This document shows, one piece after another, positions 1-5,531 of a stretch of 5,661 nt of DNA. The position numbers and the translations under genes are program-made. How positions within the stretch are numbered: position 1 is the stretch's first letter; each line of letters opens with the position of its first letter. The stretch comes from Sphingomonas bacterium (GTDB lineage Bacteria > Pseudomonadota > Alphaproteobacteria > Sphingomonadales > Sphingomonadaceae): the NCBI RefSeq assembly GCF_903643065.1, contig NZ_CAHJWX010000163.1, positions 1 to 5,661 on the forward strand, given 5' to 3'. The notes under the pieces were generated by a model. The model worked only from the letters and a program-made list of their open reading frames with translations, made no database searches and had not been told where the DNA came from.

Positions 1-3
1 CCG

Positions 4-2610
4 CTACGCCCTAGGCGCGCGGCGCGGCGGGCCGAGCAGCGCGGGCTCGAACACCAGCGCGCAGACCAGCGTCCAGGCGAGGCTCAGCATCAGGATCTTG
101 CCCATGCTGGCGGTGCCGGGATGGTGCGACAGCCACAGCGAGCCGAAGGCGGTGCCGGTCGCGAGCGCGCTGAACAGCACCGCGCGCGCGAGAGGGGACT
201 GGAGCAGCGCGGTCGCCCCGCCGCGCCACGCCATGACGAAGTAGATGTGGAACGCGACGCCGACGCCGAACAGCAGCGGAAAGGCGATGATGTTGGCGAA
301 GTTGATCGGCTGACCGATCAGCACGCACGTGCCAAGCGTCAGGAAGATCGACAGCACCACGGGCGCGAGCGTGAACAGCACCTCGCGCGCGTCGCGCAGC
401 ACCGCGAACAGGAGCAGGCTGACGAGGACGAAGGCGATCACCCCCGCCTGCACGAACGCGCCCGCCACCGTGCGCGCGGCCGCCTGCGTCGCCACGGGAA
501 GCCCGGAGATGGCGGGCGTCACGCGCGCGACGGCGGCGCGGAACCGCTCCATCGCCGCGTTGCTGCCTGGGTCGCCCGAGGGAAAGACCTGAAGCCGCAC
601 GCGCCCGTCCGGGGCGACCCAGTCGCGGCTGAGGTCTGCGGGGAGGGTCGCGCGCGTCACCGCCTGCGCCTGGAGCGACAGGCGGACCTGGTCGAGCATG
701 GTGGCGAGCGGGCGCGAGAGTCCGGCGTCGAGCGCGGCGCGCTGAGCGGGCGTCCCTCGCGCCAGTTTCTCGAAACGGTCCGCCAGATCGTTGGCGTCGC
801 CGGCCGCGGCCTCGGCCGGACCGTGAACGATGCCGCGGACGCGCGGTCCGGCGACCTGACGCAGCCTGGCGGAAGTGTCGCGCAACGCCGCCACGAGCTC
901 CGCGTCGTTCGGCGGGGCCGCGACGTCGAACGGATTGATCGTCAGGTCGAGTAGCGACGACGCGTCCCCGATCGTCGCGAGCTTCGCGGGCTGGTCATCG
1001 GGCACGAACGAGTCGACCGACACCACCTGCTTTACCTCCGGCAGCCTCGCCAGCCGCGCCGCGAGCCCCCTGCCCGCCACCTCGCTCGGCGCCAGCACGT
1101 CGATCGTGTCCGGCGTCCGCTCGGGATCGCGCGTCAGGTCGGCGAGCGCGCGCATCGAGGGCGCGGCGGGGTCGCGCAGGTGCAGCGGGTTGAAGTCGAA
1201 CCGGACCAGCGGCAGCAGCGCGACGCTGGCGGCGAGTGACGCCGCGAACCCCCACAGCACCCACGATCGCCGCCGCTCCAGGAACCGGTCGACGGGCGCG
1301 AGCTGGCGGAACCCCACCTCGCGTGCCGGCGCGCCGGCACGCGCCAGCAGGATCAGCGCGGGCAGCAGCGTGACGCTGAACAGCAGCGCGATCACTATGC
1401 CCAGCCCCGCGATCACGCCCAGTTCGGCGATGCCGACATAGGCGGTCGGCAGGAACGCACCGAAGCCCAGGAACACCGCCGCCGCCGCGAGGCTGAGCGG
1501 CGCGCCCAGCGCGTCGGCGGCGCGGGTCAGCGCAGGCGCGGGCGCGGCCCCACCGGCGCGCTCGGCGTTGAACCGCACCGCGATCTGGATGCCGAAGTCC
1601 ACCCCAAGCCCGACGAACAGCGGGATGAACGCGACCGAGATGAGGTTCAGCCGACCGACGACGGCCAGCCCCACCGCGGTCGTCACGACCAGCCCGACGA
1701 CGATCGTCGCCATGATCGCCAGCACCAGCCGCCATGAGCGCGTCGCGAACCACAAGGTGAGCAGCATCGCGCCCAGCATGACCGCGCCGACCGCGCCGAT
1801 ATTCTCCTGCAGCGTCGCGAACTCGTCGTCGGCGAGCGGCACCTCGCCCGTCACCTGCACCCGGATGCCGGGACCGAACGCGCGGGCGGCGGCGCGTACG
1901 GCCCGCGTCGGCGCCTCCCCCGGCATCAGCGCCGAATGGTCGAGCACCGGCTGCACGAGGATCAGCCGACGGGTGGGCGCCGCCAGCGCGGGGGAACCGC
2001 CCGCGAACAGCCGCATCCACGAGAAGTCCGCCGGTCGTCCCGCCAGCACCCGCGTCGACGCCTGCGCCAGCGCGCGCATCGGCGCGGCGATCCGGCCGAG
2101 CGACGCCTGCCCGGACTCCACCCCGTCCAGCACGCTGCCAAGCGCGGTCGATACCCCGCGCAGCGACGGATCGGCGGCGAGCGGCCCCAGCAGCGGCTGC
2201 GCATCGATCAGCGCCGCGGTCGAGCGGCGGACGTCCTCGCGGCTGCCGAACAGCAACCCCTCGCGCCCGAGGAAATCGCCGCCGTCGGGCCGGCTCACCC
2301 GCCGGAACTGCTTGGCGTCGGCCGCGAAGCGCGTCGCCAGCGCCGCCGCGCCCTGTTCGGCGAGTTCTGGCGTGCGGCCGTCGACGATCACCAGCATGAC
2401 GTCGGACAGTTGCGGGAACGCCGCCTCCGCCGCGCGCTCCTGCCGCCGCCAGTCGACGGTCGGCGAGATCAGCTCGGCCGTGTCGGTCGTCATCGCGAAA
2501 TGGCCGGCGGCGTAGAGGACCGCGACCGCCAGCAGCGCGAGCGCGGCGAGCGACGTGGCCCAGGGGCGCGCGATGCCCAGCGCGACTAGGCGGGGTATGG
2601 GCGAGCGCAC
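4..2610 (-). CDS. hpnN: HpnN, RND/MMPL-family hopanoid transporter
   Basis: This inner-membrane RND-superfamily protein is assigned to HpnN, which moves hopanoids towards the outer membrane. Its 868 residues match the family length and form two repeated halves. Hydrophobic segments lie near 17-38, 271-289, 294-318, 322-346, 371-392 and 396-422, then 450-469, 714-737, 743-766, 772-795, 808-827 and 836-859. Large periplasmic domains span about 39-270 and 470-713. The fourth segment carries GLGVDFG (Asp338), a likely proton-relay residue. The second half has GVGVAFHIY (782-790) and the C-terminal stretch SLWLSHHPGTASMGK (824-838), which I recognise as typical of HpnN rather than generic MMPL proteins. 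The start is GTG at 2610; no earlier start is available in frame and no Shine-Dalgarno sequence is visible. Only 8 bp separate it from the DUF2141 stop, so translational coupling is likely. The gene is complete, ending in TAG at 4-6. Family assignment is firm; the exact cargo is inferred from the family. Confidence 0.93.
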   Translation of the reverse strand: MRSPIPRLVALGIARPWATSLAALALLAVAVLYAAGHFAMTTDTAELISPTVDWRRQERAAEAAFPQLSDVMLVIVDGRTPELAEQGAAALATRFAADAKQFRRVSRPDGGDFLGREGLLFGSREDVRRSTAALIDAQPLLGPLAADPSLRGVSTALGSVLDGVESGQASLGRIAAPMRALAQASTRVLAGRPADFSWMRLFAGGSPALAAPTRRLILVQPVLDHSALMPGEAPTRAVRAAARAFGPGIRVQVTGEVPLADDEFATLQENIGAVGAVMLGAMLLTLWFATRSWRLVLAIMATIVVGLVVTTAVGLAVVGRLNLISVAFIPLFVGLGVDFGIQIAVRFNAERAGGAAPAPALTRAADALGAPLSLAAAAVFLGFGAFLPTAYVGIAELGVIAGLGIVIALLFSVTLLPALILLARAGAPAREVGFRQLAPVDRFLERRRSWVLWGFAASLAASVALLPLVRFDFNPLHLRDPAAPSMRALADLTRDPERTPDTIDVLAPSEVAGRGLAARLARLPEVKQVVSVDSFVPDDQPAKLATIGDASSLLDLTINPFDVAAPPNDAELVAALRDTSARLRQVAGPRVRGIVHGPAEAAAGDANDLADRFEKLARGTPAQRAALDAGLSRPLATMLDQVRLSLQAQAVTRATLPADLSRDWVAPDGRVRLQVFPSGDPGSNAAMERFRAAVARVTPAISGLPVATQAAARTVAGAFVQAGVIAFVLVSLLLFAVLRDAREVLFTLAPVVLSIFLTLGTCVLIGQPINFANIIAFPLLFGVGVAFHIYFVMAWRGGATALLQSPLARAVLFSALATGTAFGSLWLSHHPGTASMGKILMLSLAWTLVCALVFEPALLGPPRRAPRA

Positions 2611-2618
2611 CGGACGGA

Positions 2619-3071
2619 CTACAGGAAGTAGCGCAGCTTCAGGCGGATCGTCTGCGCGGCGCCCGTGAAGGTGAAGGCCGCATCGGCGAACTTGGGCGGC
2701 GACAATATGATGCGGGGGTCGTTCGAGAAGCCCACGCCCTCCTTGGGAAGCCCGAAGAACGTCCGGTCGACGTCCTTGTTGTCATTCTCGTCGAGATACG
2801 CCTGCACCGCGTAGCGGCCCGGCGGCAGGTCGCGGACCGTCACGGTCGTCGTGCCCACGACCGCGGGGGCATTGCCCGAGAACGGGCAACCGGCCTTCAG
2901 GAACCGCGCCTGCGGGCATATATCAATCCGGACGTGCCCCCTGGCCGCGCGCACGTTCGCGACCTCGACAGTCAGCACGCCGTCGCTCGCCGTCACGGGC
3001 ACCGCGGGCATCGGAGCGGCGGCGGCGATCGGCATCAGCGACATCAGCGACATCAGGGGGGCGAAAGTCAT
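2619..3071 (-). CDS. DUF2141 family exported protein
   Basis: This 150-residue protein belongs to the DUF2141 family, whose molecular role is unknown. The N-terminus (1-25) is hydrophobic and alanine-rich with a plausible signal-peptidase site after AAAA (about residue 19), so export to the periplasm or outer membrane is likely. The mature part begins with a beta-strand-rich stretch (GVLTVEVANV) and has two cysteines, C52 and C62, that could form a disulfide. The family hallmark is at 92-119: YLDENDN, then FFGLPKEGVGFSNDP. It ends in an amphipathic strand, LKLRYFL. ATG at 3071 is chosen because AGGAG (3077-3081) lies 5 nt upstream. The frame stays open far upstream into the regulator gene, but between the regulator's stop and this ATG there is no in-frame ATG, GTG or TTG, and the upstream part is shadow coding. 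The leader has no Lys or Arg before its hydrophobic core, which is unusual. It lies directly before hpnN and is probably in the same operon. Confidence 0.9.
   Translation of the reverse strand: MTFAPLMSLMSLMPIAAAAPMPAVPVTASDGVLTVEVANVRAARGHVRIDICPQARFLKAGCPFSGNAPAVVGTTTVTVRDLPPGRYAVQAYLDENDNKDVDRTFFGLPKEGVGFSNDPRIILSPPKFADAAFTFTGAAQTIRLKLRYFL
3033..3056. repeat. 9-bp tandem repeat in the DUF2141 signal peptide
   Basis: The plus strand reads CATCAGCGA twice in full and CATCAG once more, giving 2.7 copies of a 9-bp unit. Being a multiple of three, it encodes the repeated MSL steps at residues 7-13 of the DUF2141 leader. Gain or loss of one unit would lengthen or shorten the hydrophobic core by three residues without shifting the frame. 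Confidence 0.8.
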
Positions 3072-3076
3072 GACGG

Positions 3077-3081
3077 CTCCT
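3077..3081 (-). promoter_or_regulatory. Shine-Dalgarno of the DUF2141 gene
   Basis: AGGAG on the minus strand lies 5 nt before the ATG at 3071. It fixes the start inside a reading frame that is otherwise open for about 400 bp further upstream. Confidence 0.75.
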
Positions 3082-3116
3082 GGCGCGGCGGGCGGCCGGC
3101 GGCGCTGGAGACGGTC

Positions 3117-3122
3117 GCTAGG
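3117..3122 (-). promoter_or_regulatory. CCTAGC motif before the DUF2141-hpnN operon, possible -10 region
   Basis: Read on the minus strand, CCTAGC has its first base 51 nt before the DUF2141 ATG. A closely similar CCTAGT sits at exactly the same distance before the plus-strand monooxygenase gene. CTAG is rare in this window. A role as a -10-like or transcription-start element is a guess: I see no good -35 box at standard spacing. Confidence 0.25.
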
Positions 3123-3143
3123 TCCAAACAGCGGCAGGGATGT

Positions 3144-3158
3144 GGCGGCCCGGCCGCC
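3144..3158 (-). terminator. GC hairpin after the regulator stop, possible weak terminator
   Basis: A perfect 6-bp inverted repeat with a 3-nt loop (GGCGGC, CGG, GCCGCC on the minus strand) begins 14 nt past the regulator's TGA. Next to it, at 3156-3169, GCCGGC occurs twice. No T-run follows, so it is not a standard Rho-independent terminator. It may be a weak terminator, an mRNA-stabilising hairpin that separates regulator expression from DUF2141-hpnN, or chance in GC-rich sequence. Confidence 0.35.
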
Positions 3159-3172
3159 GGCGAGCCGGCGCG

Positions 3173-3904
3173 TCAGGTTCCCTGCACGCCGAGGTGGAGG
3201 TACAGCGGGCTGAACCCCGCGACCGCGCGCAGCGCGTCGATGTTGGGGAAGGTGATCGACCGGCCGGTCCGGCAGATGAGGCTGCCGAGCTCCATCGCCT
3301 TCAGCGTCCGGTTGATGTGTACCGAGGTGAGCCCCAGCGCGTCGCCGATCTGCTCCTGGATCATCGGCAGCTCGTAGGAGCCATCGGTGCCGAGTCCCTG
3401 CGCATCGAGCCGCACCGCGAACTCGCAGAGCAGGTGCGCCAGCCGCGCCTGCGCCTGCCGCCGGCCGACGTTGGTCAGCCACTCGCGGCAGATCGACGCC
3501 TCGACCGTGATGTCGGTGTGGATCGCGACCGAGACTGCGGGATGTTTCACCATCAGCTCGCGTATCGCCGTCCGGGGGATCACCGCCAGCTCCGCCTGCG
3601 TCAGCGCCTGGATATTGTGGTCGGCAAGATCGAGGAACAGGCCCTGGAGGTCCAGCGCGTCGCCGGGCAGATGGAGCGACACGATCTGGCGCGCGCCATC
3701 GCTCGTCAGCTTCTGCCGGAACGCATAGCCCTCGATCAGCACCGAACAGGTGGCGGGCGGCTCGCCCTCCCGCAGCATGTAGGCGGATCGGCTCATCGAC
3801 CTCTTGGTCATCGGAAGATCGAGGATCGCCGAGCGATCCGCATCCGACAGGACGCTACGCATCTCGAGTTTCCGGACCAGCATCGACAAGGGATGCACGG
3901 ACAT
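3173..3904 (-). CDS. Crp/Fnr family transcriptional regulator
   Basis: This is a 243-residue cytoplasmic DNA-binding regulator. Residues 15-115 form a cyclic-nucleotide-binding-type beta-barrel (REGEPPATCSVLIEGY, then SDGARQIVSLHLPGD). Residues 120-150 form the dimer helix. Residues 150-220 form a Crp-type winged helix-turn-helix, with QEQIGDALGLTSVHINRTL (183-201) as the recognition unit. The cysteines C53, C139, C160 and C211 are scattered, with no N-terminal FNR iron-sulfur cluster. The loop after GD lacks the Gly-Glu and Arg-Ser residues that bind cAMP in enteric Crp, so its effector is unknown. ATG at 3904 is preferred: GGGAGA (3912-3917) lies 7 nt upstream. The frame is open to an ATG at 4018, but that 38-codon extension uses TTA, TTG, AGG and TCA codons unlike the rest and would overlap the candidate promoter. 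The gene is divergent from the monooxygenase and upstream of DUF2141-hpnN. Its targets are not known; the neighbouring genes and itself are plausible. Confidence 0.9.
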   Translation of the reverse strand: MSVHPLSMLVRKLEMRSVLSDADRSAILDLPMTKRSMSRSAYMLREGEPPATCSVLIEGYAFRQKLTSDGARQIVSLHLPGDALDLQGLFLDLADHNIQALTQAELAVIPRTAIRELMVKHPAVSVAIHTDITVEASICREWLTNVGRRQAQARLAHLLCEFAVRLDAQGLGTDGSYELPMIQEQIGDALGLTSVHINRTLKAMELGSLICRTGRSITFPNIDALRAVAGFSPLYLHLGVQGT

Positions 3905-3911
3905 GAAAGTA

Positions 3912-3917
3912 TCTCCC
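3912..3917 (-). promoter_or_regulatory. Shine-Dalgarno of the Crp/Fnr regulator
   Basis: GGGAGA on the minus strand lies 7 nt before the ATG at 3904. It supports this start over the in-frame ATG at 4018. Confidence 0.7.
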
Positions 3918-4008
3918 GGAGAGGGCGGGAGCGCGATCACCGCGCGGTGGGTAACGCCCGACCAGACGGCTGGCAATGCTGATGGCTGTAACCTGCTCCG
4001 GCCGGTCA

Positions 4009-4033
4009 AACGAAACATAGGTTTATTTCCGTT
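4009..4033. promoter_or_regulatory. Imperfect inverted repeat, possible operator
   Basis: AACGAAA (4009-4015) and TTTCCGTT (4026-4033) are inverted copies with one extra base in the right arm, separated by 10 nt. The pair overlaps the candidate -10 box of the regulator gene. This is a position where a Crp/Fnr dimer could repress its own promoter or act on the divergent gene. It does not match the Crp or FNR consensus, so binding is speculative. Confidence 0.25.
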
Positions 4034-4041
4034 CGGCTTAA
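4014..4041 (-). promoter_or_regulatory. Candidate promoter of the Crp/Fnr regulator
   Basis: On the minus strand TTAAGC (4036-4041) and TATGTT (4014-4019) are separated by 16 nt, in the most AT-rich stretch of the intergenic region. The match to the -35/-10 consensus is moderate. It would give a leader of about 100 nt before the ATG at 3904 and would place the alternative ATG at 4018 inside the -10 box. Confidence 0.35.
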
Positions 4042-4084
4042 CTACTTATCGCCTCGACCGGTGATCGACCGCGTCGCGGCGGGA

Positions 4085-4115
4085 CCGGCGGGCACCCGGC
4101 GGGCACCCGGCGGGC
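4085..4115. repeat. 11-bp tandem repeat in the monooxygenase leader
   Basis: CCGGCGGGCAC is repeated head to tail: two full copies (4085-4095 and 4096-4106), then nine matching bases (4107-4115). The array is non-coding if the monooxygenase starts at 4196. It looks like a slippage-prone minisatellite in GC-rich DNA. Confidence 0.8.
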
Positions 4116-4144
4116 GCGCCCGATTGCATCCGGGCGGCCGCGCG

Positions 4145-4150
4145 CCTAGT
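4145..4150 (+). promoter_or_regulatory. CCTAGT motif before the monooxygenase, possible -10 region
   Basis: CCTAGT begins 51 nt before the ATG at 4196, the same distance as CCTAGC before the DUF2141 gene. TTGCAT at 4124-4129 lies 15 nt upstream and could be a -35 box, although the spacing is short and the -10 match is poor. If this is the promoter, the leader would be about 40 nt. Confidence 0.25.
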
Positions 4151-4185
4151 CCGGCGGGAGGCCCAGCTGCTTCGATGCGGCGGCC

Positions 4186-4190
4186 GGGAG
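4186..4190 (+). promoter_or_regulatory. Shine-Dalgarno of the monooxygenase
   Basis: GGGAG lies 5 nt before the ATG at 4196. The in-frame ATG at 4175 has GGGAGG (4156-4161) 13 nt upstream, which is too far for a good start, so 4196 is preferred. Confidence 0.7.
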
Positions 4191-4195
4191 CGACC

Positions 4196-5167
4196 ATGAC
4201 CCTGCCCGCATCTCTTGGCGCCAGGCTGCGCCTGCCCGTCATGGGATCGCCGTTGTTCATCATCTCGGGGCCGGAACTGGTGATCGCCCAGTGCAAGGCG
4301 GGGATCGTCGGCAGCTTCCCGTCGCTCAACGCGCGCCCCGTCGGCCAGCTCGACGAATGGCTGCACCAGATCACGCAGGAACTGGCGGCGCACGACCGCG
4401 ACCATCCCGACGCACCGGCCGCGCCGTTCGCGGTCAACCAGATCGTCCACCGGTCCAACGACCGGCTGGAGGAGGACCTCGCGCTGTGCGTCAAGTGGCG
4501 CGCGCCGATCGTCATCACCTCGCTCGGCGCGCGCACCGACGTGAACGAGGCGGTCCACGGCTATGGCGGACTGACCTTCCACGACGTCATCGACGACCGG
4601 TTCGCGCGCAAGGCGGTCGAGAAAGGCGCGGACGGGCTGATCGCGGTCGCCGCCGGGGCGGGCGGCCATGCGGGCACGCTGTCCCCCTTCGCGCTGGTGC
4701 AGGAACTGCGCGCCTGGTTCGACGGGCCGCTGGCGCTGTCAGGCTCGATCGCGACCGGCGGCGCGGTGGCCGCGGCGATCGCGATGGGCGCGGACCTGGC
4801 TTACATCGGCTCCGCCTTCATCGCGACCGACGAGGCGCGGGCGGCGGAGGGGTACAAGGACATGGTGGTCGCCTCCGGCGCCGCCGACATCGTCTATTCC
4901 GACCTGTTCACCGGGGTTCACGGCAACTACCTGAAACCGTCGATCGCCGCCGCGGGGCTGGACCCCGACGCGCTGCCGCCCGGCGACGTCCGCACGATGG
5001 ACTTCGGCTCTGGCGGCGGCGGCGATGCAAAGGCTTGGCGCGATATCTGGGGCTGCGGCCAGGGGATCGGCGCCGTGACCAGCCGGGGGGCCGCCGGCGA
5101 ACTGGTGGCGCGGCTGGACGAGGAGTTCCGGGCCGCGGGAAGGCTCGTCGGGGCGATGGCCGGCTAG
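4196..5167 (+). CDS. Nitronate monooxygenase (2-nitropropane dioxygenase family)
   Basis: This is a 323-residue FMN-dependent TIM-barrel enzyme of the nitronate monooxygenase family, which oxidises alkyl nitronates such as propionate 3-nitronate in the cytoplasm. The N-terminus has the family start PVMGSPLFIISGPELVIAQ (14-32) followed by AGIVGSFPSLNAR. A phosphate/flavin-binding segment, AAGAGGHAG (152-160), contains His158 at the position of the family's catalytic histidine. LSGSIATGGAVAAAIAMGAD (181-200) and YIGSAFIATDEA (203-214) form the second phosphate-binding region. The C-terminal GNYLKPSI and WGCGQGIGAV segments are typical of the alphaproteobacterial subgroup. Length is normal and all expected motifs are present. 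Start 4196 is supported by its ribosome site; 4175 and the GTG at 4061 are less likely, since the sequence before 4196 looks non-coding. It is monocistronic, with a hairpin terminator downstream. Some homologues are instead NADH:quinone reductases or enoyl-reductase-like enzymes, so the substrate is uncertain. Confidence 0.92.
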   Translation: MTLPASLGARLRLPVMGSPLFIISGPELVIAQCKAGIVGSFPSLNARPVGQLDEWLHQITQELAAHDRDHPDAPAAPFAVNQIVHRSNDRLEEDLALCVKWRAPIVITSLGARTDVNEAVHGYGGLTFHDVIDDRFARKAVEKGADGLIAVAAGAGGHAGTLSPFALVQELRAWFDGPLALSGSIATGGAVAAAIAMGADLAYIGSAFIATDEARAAEGYKDMVVASGAADIVYSDLFTGVHGNYLKPSIAAAGLDPDALPPGDVRTMDFGSGGGGDAKAWRDIWGCGQGIGAVTSRGAAGELVARLDEEFRAAGRLVGAMAG

Positions 5168-5190
5168 GGCATTCCCACGCCGCTCCGCGC

Positions 5191-5211
5191 CGGCCTTCTT
5201 GGCCGTATTTT
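5191..5211 (+). terminator. Rho-independent terminator of the monooxygenase
   Basis: CGGCC (5191-5195), a TTCTT loop and GGCCG (5201-5205) form a short perfect hairpin, followed directly by TATTTT. It starts 24 nt after the monooxygenase stop. The T-run is on the plus-strand side only, so it serves this gene and not the convergent DUF6894 gene. Confidence 0.65.
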
Positions 5212-5213
5212 CC

Positions 5214-5441
5214 TCAGTGCGACTCGGCGCGGACGAACACGGTCGTCACCACCCTGCCCGCCTCGTCCGTCACCTCCACCCTGAACTCGTGGCCGTCCCG
5301 GACGAGATCGGGGTCGTCCCGCAACACGTCGGCGGCGAACGCGATGCCCTGCGCCCGCGCCTGCGAATTGTTAGGAAGTTCGGTGCCGGTATCGTCCTCT
5401 TCGCGGTTGCGGCCGTGAAGTGAAAAGAAATAGCGCGGCAT
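5214..5441 (-). CDS. DUF6894 family small protein
   Basis: This is a 75-residue soluble protein resembling DUF6894, a family of short alphaproteobacterial proteins of unknown function. The typical start MPRYFFSLHG is followed by an acidic turn (EEDDTGTEL, 14-22), a helix with alanines (SQARAQGIAFAADVLRD, 26-42) and a final strand pair around FRVEVTDEAGRVVTTVFV (53-70). No signal peptide or membrane segment is visible. ATG at 5441 is supported by GGGGA (5448-5452) 6 nt upstream. It is convergent with the monooxygenase, and its stop lies 46 nt beyond that gene's stop. It is 90 bp from the end of the next minus-strand gene and may be transcribed alone or with it. An AT-rich patch just upstream is its best promoter candidate. 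No function can be given. Confidence 0.85.
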   Translation of the reverse strand: MPRYFFSLHGRNREEDDTGTELPNNSQARAQGIAFAADVLRDDPDLVRDGHEFRVEVTDEAGRVVTTVFVRAESH

Positions 5442-5462
5442 GGATCATCCCCCCGCCGCCTT

Positions 5463-5474
5463 GCTATAGACATA
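5463..5474 (-). promoter_or_regulatory. AT-rich patch, weak promoter candidate for the DUF6894 gene
   Basis: On the minus strand TATGTCTATAGC holds two overlapping -10-like hexamers (TATGTC and TATAGC), 22 to 33 nt before the start codon. It is the only AT-rich stretch in the 90-bp gap. No convincing -35 box is found 16-18 nt upstream of either. Confidence 0.2.
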
Positions 5475-5531
5475 CGTTTCCCGATGCACTTACGTGGATC
5501 AGCCGGCCAGGGACGACGGCCATCGGTTCCG

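Larger units (their letters stand above)
3905..4195. other. Divergent intergenic region between the regulator and the monooxygenase
   Basis: These 291 bp hold no convincing gene. The segment at about 4006-4050 is clearly more AT-rich than its surroundings and is the likely promoter core. It contains a candidate minus-strand promoter and an imperfect inverted repeat. From 4060 to 4160 it is extremely GC-rich and holds an 11-bp tandem repeat and a CCTAGT motif. I saw no clear CRP (TGTGA-N6-TCACA) or FNR (TTGAT-N4-ATCAA) site. Confidence 0.7.

Noticed and set aside
121..954. Long plus-strand open frame opposite hpnN (277 codons)
   Set aside because: It is antisense to hpnN; its translation is rich in Arg, Gln, His and Glu with no domain, the usual shadow of a GC-rich gene.
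995..2020. 341-codon minus-strand frame inside hpnN
   Set aside because: It overlaps hpnN in another frame and is dominated by Arg, Ala and Gly; the hpnN frame has clear membrane segments and family motifs.
1568..2515. 315-codon plus-strand frame opposite hpnN
   Set aside because: Its Ser/Thr/Pro-rich low-complexity translation is a shadow of the hpnN codons.
3072..3482. N-terminal extension of the DUF2141 gene to 3482
   Set aside because: This part overlaps the regulator in another frame and is shadow sequence; a good ribosome site marks the ATG at 3071.
3140..3982. 280-codon plus-strand frame opposite the regulator
   Set aside because: It is antisense to a well-supported Crp/Fnr gene; the translation is Arg/Gln/Asp-rich with no motif.
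3905..4018. 38-codon N-terminal extension of the regulator to an ATG at 4018
   Set aside because: The codons are atypical (TTA, TTG, AGG, TCA), it does not resemble Crp/Fnr N-termini, and the ATG at 3904 has a good ribosome site.
4134..4141. GCGGCCGC palindrome as an operator
   Set aside because: An 8-bp GC palindrome is expected by chance in such GC-rich sequence and has no repeat partner.
4046..4669. 207-codon minus-strand frame opposite the monooxygenase
   Set aside because: It is antisense to a full-length enzyme gene with all family motifs; no domain of its own.
4291..5418. 375-codon plus-strand frame overlapping the monooxygenase
   Set aside because: It is an Arg/Gly-rich frame-shifted shadow that runs on through the terminator into the opposite DUF6894 gene.
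5501..5523. GGCC-N9-GGCC inverted repeat after the right-edge gene as a terminator
   Set aside because: The stem is only 4 bp with a long loop and no T-run on either strand.
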